Assembly (NCBI GenBank): GCA_043812055.1
Contig: JBDRMN010000055.1
Span: forward strand, 1-8,678
Length of the DNA: 8,678 bases
Direction: 5' to 3'
Origin: JBDRMN01 sp043812055
Lineage (GTDB): Bacteria; Patescibacteriota; Gracilibacteria; JAHISY01
The notes beneath the pieces are model-generated. The model was given only the letters and a program-made list of their open reading frames with translations. It did not search any database and was not told the DNA's origin. The position numbers and the translations under genes are program-made. Below are positions 1-6,079 of the stretch, piece by piece (position 1 is the stretch's first letter; each line of letters starts with the position of its first letter).

Positions 1-2
1 TT

Positions 3-104
3 GCCACAGTCAGTGGCCGAGGTGACCGCAAAATCATTGAGAACTACATCAAAAACCAAGGTCGAGCTAAAGACATTAAACAGCTCAAACTTTTTAAACT
101 TTAA
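3..104 (+). CDS. C-terminal end of a CDS, possibly TrpB-like (PLP fold-type II)
   Basis: An open frame enters from the left edge and ends at a TAA at 102-104, giving the last 33 residues of a protein. It begins ATVSGRGDRKIIENY and ends with a lysine- and leucine-rich tail (KQLKLFKL). The SGRGD motif is a hallmark of the C-terminus of tryptophan synthase beta, where the serine contacts the pyridine nitrogen of PLP and the motif lies close to the stop codon. About 26 residues follow the motif here, more than the roughly 14 in the E. coli enzyme. A TrpB or TrpB-like PLP enzyme is therefore plausible but not proven. A strong terminator follows 7 bp after the stop, so it is the last gene of its transcript. 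That a real gene ends here is fairly certain; the family is not. Confidence 0.55.
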   Translation, partial: ATVSGRGDRKIIENYIKNQGRAKDIKQLKLFKL

Positions 105-110
105 CTAACG

Positions 111-137
111 CCCTGCGCTCTTGGCGCAGGGTTCTTT
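111..137 (+). terminator. Rho-independent terminator after the left-edge gene
   Basis: Perfect 8-bp GC-rich stem: CCCTGCGC at 111-118 pairs with GCGCAGGG at 124-131 across the 5-nt loop TCTTG, followed by TTCTTT. It lies 7 bp after the upstream stop codon and separates that gene from pheS. Confidence 0.85.
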
Positions 138-179
138 ACAATTAGAAATTGAAAATTCCTGTAACCTGTTCCCTGCTTG

Positions 180-205
180 TCCGCCGTAGCCTCGGCGAAG
201 GCGGA
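180..205. repeat. GTAGC...GCGAAGG palindromic repeat, copy 1 (pheS leader)
   Basis: Outer arms TCCGCC (180-185) and GGCGGA (200-205) enclose GTAGCC...GGCGAAG, in which GCC/GGC can form an inner stem. Direct word repeats flank it (AACCTGT-type words at about 163-169 and 208-220). Two more copies with different arms lie at 1423-1458 and 1508-1544. It sits just upstream of pheS and, read in frame, creates a spurious N-terminal extension. Confidence 0.75.
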
Positions 206-223
206 GAACCTAGAACCTGTCCT

Positions 224-1249
224 ATGCCCGACAAACTCAAAGATCTCGAAAAATCAGCAATTCAAAAAATAGATTCCGCTAAAAACGCGGAAGAATTACG
301 CGAACTCGAAGTTCAGCTCCTCGGCCGCAAAGGTCAGCTCACCGAGATCCTGCGTGGCTTGAAGGATCTGGATGCGAAAGAAAGGGGCAGGGTTGGTAAA
401 GCCAGTAACGAGCTAAAACTCAAGCTTGAGCAGAAAATCTCCGAAAAAGCCGATTCTTTGGAGAACGCTAAATTCGATGCATTAGCCGAAAACGAATGGA
501 TCGACCCGACTCAGCCGGGAATTGACGCCCCTCGCGGAACTCTCCACCCCCTCACTCAATTCATCCGCGAAGCGGAGAAAGTTTTTGCCGGTCTCGGTTT
601 CACGATTGCTACCGGCCCCCAGATCGAGGGTGATTTTCACAATTTCACCGCGCTGAATATCCCCGAAGATCATCCGGCTCGCGATGCTCAGGATACGCTT
701 TTCGTCGAGGGAGAGAACGGAAAACTGTTACGAACGCAGACTTCCAGTGTGCAGATCCGTTGGATGGAAAAGCGCGAGCCACCTTTTCGCATCATCGCTC
801 CGGGCCGAGTCTTTCGCAAAGACGACTTCGATGCGAGTCACTCACCGATGTTCCATCAGCTCGAGGGACTTATGGTTGATCGTGATGTTTCGCTCGCCAA
901 TATGAAAGCCGTGATGGAAGAAGCGGTACGACGGTTAATCGACCCGGAGGCCAAGTTCCGCTTCCGCACGAGCTACTTTCCTTTCGTCGAACCGGGACTG
1001 GAAATGGACATGAGCTGTACGATTTGCGGGGGTGAAGGGTGTTCCGTTTGTAAGCACACCGGTTGGATCGAGATCGTCGGCTGCGGACTCGTCCATCCAA
1101 ACGTGCTCAAAAACGTAGACATTGACCCGGAACAGTGGAGCGGTTTTGCCTTCGGTTTCGGGATTGACCGCATGGTCATGCTCCGCCATCGGATTAATGA
1201 CATGCGTCTGCTTTTTGAGAATGATTTGAGGTTTCTGAGACAATTCTAG
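224..1249 (+). CDS. pheS: Phenylalanine--tRNA ligase alpha subunit
   Basis: PheS is the catalytic subunit of the heterotetrameric class II synthetase that charges tRNA-Phe in the cytoplasm. The 341-aa product has an N-terminal helical or coiled-coil arm (residues about 1-85). The class II core follows, with RTQTSSVQIR (170-179), motif 2 around APGRVFRKDDFDASHSPMFH (192-211) and motif 3 GFGFGIDRMVMLRH (309-322). A CTICGGEGCSVC four-cysteine segment (265-276) precedes GWIEIVGCGLVHPNVL, as in many bacterial PheS, and may bind zinc. I chose ATG 224 over the in-frame TTG at 149: it starts MPDKLKDLEK, gives the usual family length, and the extra 25 residues would simply translate the palindrome at 180-205. 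No Shine-Dalgarno site is visible; a weak -10-like TAGAAC lies 7 nt before the ATG. pheT, the usual partner gene, is not next to it. Confidence 0.95.
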   Translation: MPDKLKDLEKSAIQKIDSAKNAEELRELEVQLLGRKGQLTEILRGLKDLDAKERGRVGKASNELKLKLEQKISEKADSLENAKFDALAENEWIDPTQPGIDAPRGTLHPLTQFIREAEKVFAGLGFTIATGPQIEGDFHNFTALNIPEDHPARDAQDTLFVEGENGKLLRTQTSSVQIRWMEKREPPFRIIAPGRVFRKDDFDASHSPMFHQLEGLMVDRDVSLANMKAVMEEAVRRLIDPEAKFRFRTSYFPFVEPGLEMDMSCTICGGEGCSVCKHTGWIEIVGCGLVHPNVLKNVDIDPEQWSGFAFGFGIDRMVMLRHRINDMRLLFENDLRFLRQF

Positions 1250-1290
1250 GAGTTGCCAGTCTCCAGTTGCGAGTTGCTGGTTGCCCGTAT
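1250..1290. repeat. Degenerate GTTGC word repeat after pheS
   Basis: The first 40 bp after the pheS stop carry four GTTGC words with CAG/GAG variants (GAGTTGCCAG, CCAGTTGCGAG, GTTGCTGG, GTTGCCC). It is a short decayed tandem repeat. No terminator hairpin with a T-tract is visible directly after pheS. Confidence 0.5.
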
Positions 1291-1304
1291 TGTCGCGAAA
1301 ACTA

Positions 1305-1395
1305 GTCTTGAACTATGATTCATTTGATTTCACTGATTACTATGATCCCAGAAATCATAGTCCATCAAATAATCACAAAAATCACAGTTCAAGAC
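1305..1395. repeat. Imperfect inverted repeat built of TGATT words
   Basis: GTCTTGAACT at 1305-1314 is matched by AGTTCAAGAC at 1386-1395, and CTATGAT at 1340-1346 by ATCATAG at 1354-1360. Both arms are about 42 nt and align end to end without gaps. Their interiors are phased TGATT words about 8-9 bp apart and have diverged, while the ends stay complementary. It looks like a small non-coding palindromic element inserted between pheS and the tRNA region. No ORF or target-site duplication was recognised. Confidence 0.7.
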
Positions 1396-1422
1396 AAGAC
1401 GGGCTGGCCTGCCATTCGTAGT

Positions 1423-1458
1423 TTGCCCGGCCTTCGCTCTATGAGCTACGGCGGGCAA
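1423..1458. repeat. GTAGC...GCGAAGG palindromic repeat, copy 2 (inverted)
   Basis: Outer arms TTGCCCG (1423-1429) and CGGGCAA (1452-1458) pair perfectly. Read on the minus strand, the interior is GTAGCTC...GAGCGAAGG, with GCTC/GAGC as an inner stem. The core words GTAGC and GCGAAGG match copies 1 and 3, but the arms and inner stem do not. Confidence 0.75.
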
Positions 1459-1467
1459 CCTTCGCTC

Positions 1468-1491
1468 CTTTTCGAAAAGCACTGAATAGTG
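1468..1491. repeat. Short palindrome plus hairpin
   Basis: CTTTTCGAAAAG (1468-1479) is a perfect 12-bp palindrome. CACT-GAAT-AGTG (1480-1491) follows at once as a 4-bp hairpin. Both lie between GTAGC-type copies 2 and 3, so nearly all of 1423-1544 is self-complementary. Confidence 0.45.
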
Positions 1492-1507
1492 ACGAAGACT
1501 GGCGCAG

Positions 1508-1544
1508 CCAACCGTAGCTTGAGTGAAACGAAAGCGAAGGTTGG
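1508..1544. repeat. GTAGC...GCGAAGG palindromic repeat, copy 3
   Basis: Outer arms CCAACC (1508-1513) and GGTTGG (1539-1544) enclose GTAGCTT...AAGCGAAGG, with GCTT/AAGC as an inner stem. The right arm runs into the tRNA-Ala 3'-end copy at 1541-1564, the two sharing TTGG. Confidence 0.75.
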
Positions 1545-1564
1545 TGGAGCTGAGGGGATTCGAA
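1541..1564 (-). repeat. 24-bp exact copy of the tRNA-Ala 3' end (fragment, att-like)
   Basis: Positions 1541-1564 are identical to 1715-1738. They cover the encoded CCA, discriminator base, 3' acceptor strand, 3' half of the T-stem and the TTCGAA of the T-loop. Beyond TTCGAA the match stops, so the 5' half of the T-arm and the rest of the tRNA are absent and the copy cannot fold as a tRNA. It is in the same orientation as the complete gene and 174 bp downstream of it. Integrases that use tRNA 3' ends leave this geometry, but a partial duplication would look the same. Confidence 0.8.
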
Positions 1565-1676
1565 GCTAGCTTTTCGTTCGTACTAAAACAAAGTTTAGTC
1601 ACGGCTCGCGCCGGATATCATGAAGTCGATTCGGGCTTTTTTGTGTGTACACAGCAGATCTCACCACTCAAACTCC
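1565..1676. other. Spacer between the tRNA-Ala fragment and the tRNA-Ala terminator
   Basis: No gene is recognised. The stretch holds two small potential hairpins: ACTAAA...TTTAGT around 1580-1597, and CGGC-TCGC-GCCG around 1603-1614. GATTCGGGC followed by six T's lies at about 1628-1642. No integrase, toxin or other ORF fits in this 112-bp stretch. Confidence 0.4.
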
Positions 1677-1792
<116 letters not shown>

Positions 1793-1795
1793 AGA

Positions 1796-1956
1796 AATAA
1801 ATTTCTAATTTTCAATTTTCAATTTCTAAAAGATTTTCGATGTTTCAATTTTTTAATTTTTCAAACCAACCTTTACCGTTTGTAAAATTGAGAAATTGGT
1901 TAATTGAAAATCGTTTAGAAACTAGAAATTATAAATTGAAAATTTCTCTAAAAAGT
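1796..1956. repeat. Long AT-rich imperfect inverted repeat
   Basis: The left part (about 1800-1835: TTTCTAATTTTCAATTTTC, then ATTTCTAAAAGATTTTCGAT) is imperfectly complementary to the right part (about 1905-1955: ATCGTTTAGAAAC..., then AAATTGAAAATTTCTC). The middle holds CCAACC...GGTT words and TTTAC...GTAAA near 1870-1893. It fills nearly the whole gap between tRNA-Ala and the gene at 2022 and has no coding potential. TTTTCAATTT-type words like these also occur in the pheS leader at about 141-157. Confidence 0.6.
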
Positions 1957-2006
1957 AAAAATGGCCGAAGGATTTTAGTTTCGCCTCCGAGTTTTAGCAA
2001 CTTATC

Positions 2007-2015
2007 TGTTACAAT
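2007..2015 (+). promoter_or_regulatory. Extended -10 promoter element, leaderless start
   Basis: TGTTACAAT contains TG-N-TACAAT, an extended -10 with 5 of 6 consensus bases. No clear -35 is seen. Transcription would start about 7 nt after the hexamer, which falls on the GTG start codon at 2022, so the mRNA would be leaderless. This also explains the missing Shine-Dalgarno site. Confidence 0.45.
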
Positions 2016-2021
2016 TCTCCC

Positions 2022-2834
2022 GTGCCCAAACGTCTCCCCCTCATCATTTCCGCTCCGCATGCTTGCAGCACTATCCCCAAAGAGTGGCGCAAGCGGATGC
2101 AGCTGACCGACGAGCAGATCTGGCATTTTTCCGATCCCTTCAGCAGCAAGACCGCCCACCATCCCCGCGCTTTCTCCACTCATGTTGCCAAGCACCATCG
2201 TGCCCTGGGAGATCTGAACCGGGTACCCACTCCCGAAAGCGCCTTCCTGAAAAAAGACTTCCACGGCAGCAACCGGGTTTGGAAAGAAGGTCAGGAACCC
2301 GGCAACTTTGAAAAAGCGGAGCTGCTCCAAAAATACTGGTTTCCGTACTACGAGCACATCTTTGAGAAACTCCGAAAATTAATCGCCGGTGGCGCGAAAC
2401 GCATCCTCTTCGTCGATCACCACAATACCAGCTCGGATCATCCGGCCGGTGAGGGTCGTGAATACATGCCGGCGATTGTAATCAGCAATTTTGGCAGCAA
2501 GCACCGGGGAGCCCGCGTGAATTCCCGCGGAGAAACCTCACTGCCGGCTTCCGCTTTGAAGTTTTTTCAAAGGGCTCTCTGGGATGAAACCGAGCTCGGC
2601 TCTGAGGTCAACCAGATTTACCACGGTGGCTATTCCGTGAAGTGGGTGATGGAAAATGCTCGCGCGATTGATCCGAATGTCAAAGTTTACGGCGTCCAAT
2701 TCGAATACAACCTCGGTCTGATTCATAATCCCCTTTCCGGCAGGAATGACATGGTTGCTCTCGAATTACTGCGGAAGAAAGTTAATCGGGCGATTACACG
2801 GTTGGCGGAGTATTTGAAGTGCGATAAGTGTTGA
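2022..2834 (+). CDS. N-formylglutamate amidohydrolase family protein
   Basis: The 270-aa product matches the shape of the FGase (HutG-like) zinc amidohydrolase family. Motifs in order are ISAPHACSTIP (9-19), DLNR (64-67), LFVDHHNTSSDHP (129-141), HGGYSVKW (201-208) and GVQFEYNLGL (224-233). His13, Asp132, His133 and the DLNR asparagine and arginine are the likely metal- and substrate-binding residues by analogy with the family. Classic members release formate from N-formylglutamate in histidine breakdown. No hut genes are nearby, so the true substrate is unknown and another N-acyl amino acid or a peptide is possible. There is no signal peptide, so it is probably cytoplasmic. GTG 2022 fits the -10 element and puts the first motif close to the N-terminus. 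The stop lies at the edge of a stop-codon-rich inverted repeat. Confidence 0.75.
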   Translation: MPKRLPLIISAPHACSTIPKEWRKRMQLTDEQIWHFSDPFSSKTAHHPRAFSTHVAKHHRALGDLNRVPTPESAFLKKDFHGSNRVWKEGQEPGNFEKAELLQKYWFPYYEHIFEKLRKLIAGGAKRILFVDHHNTSSDHPAGEGREYMPAIVISNFGSKHRGARVNSRGETSLPASALKFFQRALWDETELGSEVNQIYHGGYSVKWVMENARAIDPNVKVYGVQFEYNLGLIHNPLSGRNDMVALELLRKKVNRAITRLAEYLKCDKC

Positions 2835-2900
2835 GTGTGAGTAATTAGTAGTTAGTAATTAGGGGGTCTAAGATTTCCTAACTACTCACACTAATTACTC
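2834..2900. repeat. Stop-codon-rich inverted repeat after the FGase-like gene
   Basis: The left arm (2836-2862: GTGTGAGTAATTAGTAG... with TTAGTAATTAG) is imperfectly complementary to the right arm (2877-2900: CCTAACTACTCAC...TAATTACTC). The left arm has stop codons in all three + frames. The same words make up the element at 6174-6237. It starts at the last base of the upstream stop codon and ends about 36 bp before serS. Confidence 0.7.
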
Positions 2901-2924
2901 CTGTTCCCTGGAATCTGAAACCTG

Positions 2925-2930
2925 TAAAAT
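2925..2930 (+). promoter_or_regulatory. -10-like element, probable leaderless serS start
   Basis: TAAAAT (5 of 6 matches to TATAAT) sits 6 nt before the serS ATG, the same spacing as at the gene starting at 2022. No Shine-Dalgarno site is present; CCTCCT before the ATG has the anti-SD rather than the SD sense. A -35 element is not evident. Confidence 0.4.
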
Positions 2931-2936
2931 CCTCCT

Positions 2937-4220
2937 ATGCTTGACCTCAACGCTCTCCGCTCTGATCCCCAGGCCTTTTACTCCGCTCTCAAGCGCAAGG
3001 GTCAGGAGATTGATGTAGATGAGTTGCTTGAGCTCGATGATGAACGCAAAGAATATCTGCAAAAAGCAGAGGCTTTGCGACGTACCCAAAACGAAGCCAA
3101 TCAACGGATTGCTGGTGAGAAAGATTCTGCTAAAAAGTCGAAACTGATCGCCGAGATGAAAGAAGTTTCCGATAAGCTGAAAGTGACTGAAGGGAAACTG
3201 GCGCGGGTGAAAAAATCTCTCGATGAGAAATTACTCGCCGTTCCCAATCCCCCCCACGAGAGTGCTCCCGATGGCGGTGCAGAAGACGCGGAAGTGCTTC
3301 GCAAACACGGTAAGCAGACCAAGTTTGATTTCAAGACCCAGGATCACGCCACCCTCGGGATAATCACGGACATCATCGATACTGCCCGGGGCGCCAAAGT
3401 CAGCGGTTCTCGTTTTTACTATCTGAAAAATGAAGCTGTCCAGCTGGAATTCGCCCTGCTGCAATACGGGATGGAAATTCTGCGGGAAAAAGGTTTTACG
3501 CTGATGACTACGCCCACCCTGGTTCGTGAACAAGCGATGATTGGGACGGGCTTTTTCCCGGCTGAGCGCTTCGAGATTTATGAAGTTAATCCGAGTAGCG
3601 CCGAAAATCCGGAAGGCGATGACCTCTTCCTGATCGGCACGAGCGAGGTCCCGCTGACGATGTACCACGCGAATGAAATCCTCGAAGGCGAACTGCCCAA
3701 GCGCTACGCGGGATTCTCCACCTGTTATCGTCGCGAAGCCGGGGCGTATGGGAAGGACACGAAGGGAATCTTCCGCGTTCACCAGTTCGACAAACTCGAG
3801 ATGTTTAGTTTCTGCGAGCCGGACAAGTCCTGGAAGGAACATGATTTTCTGCTCAGCTGTCAGGAGGAAATTGTCAAGGGCCTGGGTCTCCCCTATCGCG
3901 TGGTCAATATCGCCGCCGGTGATCTCGGGGCTCCCGCAGCAAAGAAGTACGATATCGAGGTTTGGCTGCCCAGTGAAAAAAAGTACCGCGAACTCACGAG
4001 CTGCTCGAATTGCACAGATTACCAGGCCCGCCGCGCGAACGTACGTTACCGGGGCAAAGAGGGCAATGGGTTCGTCCACACTTTAAACGGCACCGCCGCC
4101 GCCATCCCTCGCATGCTGATCGCAATCATGGAGAATTACCAACTCAGCTCTGGCAGTATTGAGATTCCTGAAGTCTTGCGGAAATGGACTGGCAATGGCG
4201 TTATTGCGGCCAAGCAGTAA
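2937..4220 (+). CDS. serS: Serine--tRNA ligase
   Basis: SerS is a homodimeric class IIa synthetase that charges tRNA-Ser, and tRNA-Sec where present, in the cytoplasm. The 427-aa length is normal. The N-terminus MLDLNALRSDPQAFYSAL is the family signature. Residues about 27-100 form the charged antiparallel coiled-coil arm that holds the long variable arm of tRNA-Ser. Motif 1 lies around TTPTLV (191-196). LIGTSEVPL (232-240) carries the serine-binding TxE. Motif 2 spans about STCYRREAGAYG to HQFDKLEMF (261-290), and motif 3 is NGTAAAIPRMLIAIMEN (384-400). RELTSCSNCTDYQARR (351-366) belongs to the conserved substrate-binding region. The start is unambiguous. The gene converges on the lipoprotein gene, with 34 bp between the two stop codons. 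Confidence 0.97.
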   Translation: MLDLNALRSDPQAFYSALKRKGQEIDVDELLELDDERKEYLQKAEALRRTQNEANQRIAGEKDSAKKSKLIAEMKEVSDKLKVTEGKLARVKKSLDEKLLAVPNPPHESAPDGGAEDAEVLRKHGKQTKFDFKTQDHATLGIITDIIDTARGAKVSGSRFYYLKNEAVQLEFALLQYGMEILREKGFTLMTTPTLVREQAMIGTGFFPAERFEIYEVNPSSAENPEGDDLFLIGTSEVPLTMYHANEILEGELPKRYAGFSTCYRREAGAYGKDTKGIFRVHQFDKLEMFSFCEPDKSWKEHDFLLSCQEEIVKGLGLPYRVVNIAAGDLGAPAAKKYDIEVWLPSEKKYRELTSCSNCTDYQARRANVRYRGKEGNGFVHTLNGTAAAIPRMLIAIMENYQLSSGSIEIPEVLRKWTGNGVIAAKQ

Positions 4221-4229
4221 GGATTAAGA

Positions 4230-4244
4230 AACCCAAAGACCTAA
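4230..4244. repeat. 15-bp word repeat, copy 1
   Basis: AACCCAAAGACCTAA lies in the short gap between the convergent stops of serS and the lipoprotein gene. The identical word occurs twice in tandem at 8390-8404 and 8406-8420. No terminator hairpin is visible in this convergent gap. Confidence 0.7.
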
Positions 4245-4254
4245 AAACCAGTCC

Positions 4255-6060
4255 CTATTTCACTTCAAAACTCTGCGCCGCACTGTGCAGGGATTCTTCG
4301 TATCCTGAATCAACCGTTATTTCGACGCTTTTGTCAGTCTGGAAGCTTAGATAAACCTTGCTCCCATCATCCGTCGAGACAACTTCTTCGAAGTCATAAT
4401 TCGCCCCGGCCACAATCCGGACAGTCATCAGTGTGAGTCCGGCCGGAAATGGTTTATCCGAGAATTCAATCCGGCCCGCCAATAGTTTGCGCCAGTACCA
4501 GTCTTTGGGATACTGGAAGGAAAAACCGTTGCCGTAATCATTGAAGAGTCGGTAGCCTTCGACAACTTTGGAAATCAGCTCACCGCCCGCGTTCACAATC
4601 GTCTGCGCATTACCAAAGGCCAGATCCGCCCCTTCGATCACCAGCCAATCCTGCTCATCGCCAGGTCGGAAGTAAGCCTGCATATCTACAGTCACTCCTT
4701 CGTCGGTCACCTCATAAACAAACAGCAGCCTCCTGGTCTGAGCCTGTCCTGAACTAAGCGAAGAATCACTGGCCCCGTAAACCGCGTAAACAAAATTCGG
4801 CTTCACAAAAGAAAATTGAGTCGCACTCCAATTTCCGTCTGTTGCTTCCTCAGGGGCAAGTGCAGCAATGTTAATCGTGAGATAATCAAAAACCGCTTTT
4901 TGATCGGCTGAGAGTGCTGCTGCTGTGGCTGTCGCCTTTGGAAGCGAAACTTCTGGCTCAGCTGCCGCTTCATCGAGACGGCGCCACATTGCGCTGCGCG
5001 TACCCGGATTCACGATAATCCAGGTTGCCGGTGTGCCTGGTTTCTTTTCGTCCGTATCCCCGTAGTACCAGCCCCGTTGCAGTTCCGCGGCCGAGATTTC
5101 TGGTAAATCAGAATTCGCTGCAATCCGATCGGAAGTGACTGCCGTCAGGGCGTCCGGGGCATTCTGTGCCACGCAGGCTCCTCCCGCATCGGGATAACTG
5201 CCACTCAGACGACACTCCAAACCACCGGCACACTCGATCCCCGTGATACCCCCGCAGAAATCACCGTCCTGGGCAACAATTCCCGTAGTCTGCGGAGCCT
5301 CGATCAGATCCGCGACGCTCACTCCCTCCACCACCAGGCTCTGTACCAGCTCGAGATAGTAGCGGCGGTTGCGGGCCCGGTTATCCTCGTTACTGTCATA
5401 CCAGGCCAAGGTAAAAACCTGATCATTGTGCACCAGGTAGATCACCGACCCCGTCGCGTTCTGGAATTGGTAACCCGAAAGCCCGGCGACTGAAACCCGG
5501 GTCAGGGCGTCTGCCGTGTAGCCGTAATTATCAATCAGCCATTCCGCCAATTTCTGTTCGAGCTTGTTTTCGAGTACCACGATTTCAATCACTTTTTCCG
5601 CCTGTTCCGACATTTCAGGATCCTGGAAGGCCACTCCCAGGCGGGATTCCCGGGCAACCAGGGTGCTGGGATATTTCACGATGAAGCCAAACTGGTCATC
5701 GCTGTAACGTCGGTATTTCACCGCTCCGGGAAGCATCGCATCGTCTTTCGGCGTGATTGCTGCTACCCGCATAATTTCCAAATTCCCCTCCACCGTGGCT
5801 GAGATAATCCCCTCGACTTCCGCCTCCCGGTCAACGAAATTATCCAGGACAATCTGCGGACCAGCCGCCTCCAGTAAGGCAACCAGAGTTCCACCTTGCT
5901 CCAGGCGGTGCGTCCCCTGTTGGTAGATCGAGGTCCCGAGTTTACGCACAACACCCTCACGTTTTTCGTACACAATCGAATCTTCAGAGCCATCGAAGCA
6001 GCCCAAGAGCAGCGTTGTGCTGAAGGCCAGCAAGAGAACGAATGCGACTTTTCTGAACAT
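4255..6060 (-). CDS. Modular secreted lipoprotein with two PsbP-like regions and a four-cysteine module
   Basis: The 601-aa product starts MFRKVAFVLLLAFSTTLLLGC, a type II signal peptide with lipobox LLGC (lipidated Cys21), so it should be exported and membrane-anchored. Residues about 30-102 form a compact beta-rich region with alternating EVEGIISATVEGNLEIMRV. Residues about 117-245 (DDQFGFIVKYPSTL...) and about 508-590 (YGNGFSFQYPKDWYWRK...) both have the 'fgF.~.yP..W' opening of PsbP-like folds. Between them are a cysteine module, CGGITGIECAGGLEC then YPDAGGAC (269-296), and GWYYGDTDEKKPGTP (330-344). Residues 431-442 are encoded by an intragenic repeat. ATG 6060 is preferred over TTG 6090, which would put ten charged or polar residues before the signal peptide. 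TAAATT lies 7 nt upstream; no SD is seen. The role is unknown, perhaps binding at the cell surface. Domain names are by resemblance only. Confidence 0.75.
   Translation of the reverse strand: MFRKVAFVLLLAFSTTLLLGCFDGSEDSIVYEKREGVVRKLGTSIYQQGTHRLEQGGTLVALLEAAGPQIVLDNFVDREAEVEGIISATVEGNLEIMRVAAITPKDDAMLPGAVKYRRYSDDQFGFIVKYPSTLVARESRLGVAFQDPEMSEQAEKVIEIVVLENKLEQKLAEWLIDNYGYTADALTRVSVAGLSGYQFQNATGSVIYLVHNDQVFTLAWYDSNEDNRARNRRYYLELVQSLVVEGVSVADLIEAPQTTGIVAQDGDFCGGITGIECAGGLECRLSGSYPDAGGACVAQNAPDALTAVTSDRIAANSDLPEISAAELQRGWYYGDTDEKKPGTPATWIIVNPGTRSAMWRRLDEAAAEPEVSLPKATATAAALSADQKAVFDYLTINIAALAPEEATDGNWSATQFSFVKPNFVYAVYGASDSSLSSGQAQTRRLLFVYEVTDEGVTVDMQAYFRPGDEQDWLVIEGADLAFGNAQTIVNAGGELISKVVEGYRLFNDYGNGFSFQYPKDWYWRKLLAGRIEFSDKPFPAGLTLMTVRIVAGANYDFEEVVSTDDGSKVYLSFQTDKSVEITVDSGYEESLHSAAQSFEVK
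4738..4764 (-). repeat. Intragenic repeat of the TCAGGACAGG family, in the lipoprotein gene
   Basis: Minus-strand CTTCGCTTAGTTCAGGACAG and the following GCTCAG share TCAGGACAGG and ACAGGCTCAG with the copy at 8021-8044. It is read in frame as SSLSSGQAQ, a small-residue, polar stretch in an otherwise ordinary domain, in the same frame phase (TCA GGA CAG = SGQ) as the other copy. Confidence 0.6.
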
Positions 6061-6079
6061 ACCGGGGAATTTAGGCCTG

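Noticed and set aside
1330..1602. 90-codon minus-strand frame across the repeat cluster
   Set aside because: It translates parts of three palindromic repeats and the tRNA fragment, so it is repeat sequence and not a gene.
1929..2357. 142-codon minus-strand frame overlapping the FGase-like gene
   Set aside because: It overlaps the region encoding conserved FGase motifs and runs into the AT-rich inverted repeat; no family resemblance.
3231..4079. 282-codon open frame on the minus strand opposite serS
   Set aside because: It lies wholly inside serS, whose product has every class II motif; the antisense translation shows no recognisable family and is a codon-usage shadow.
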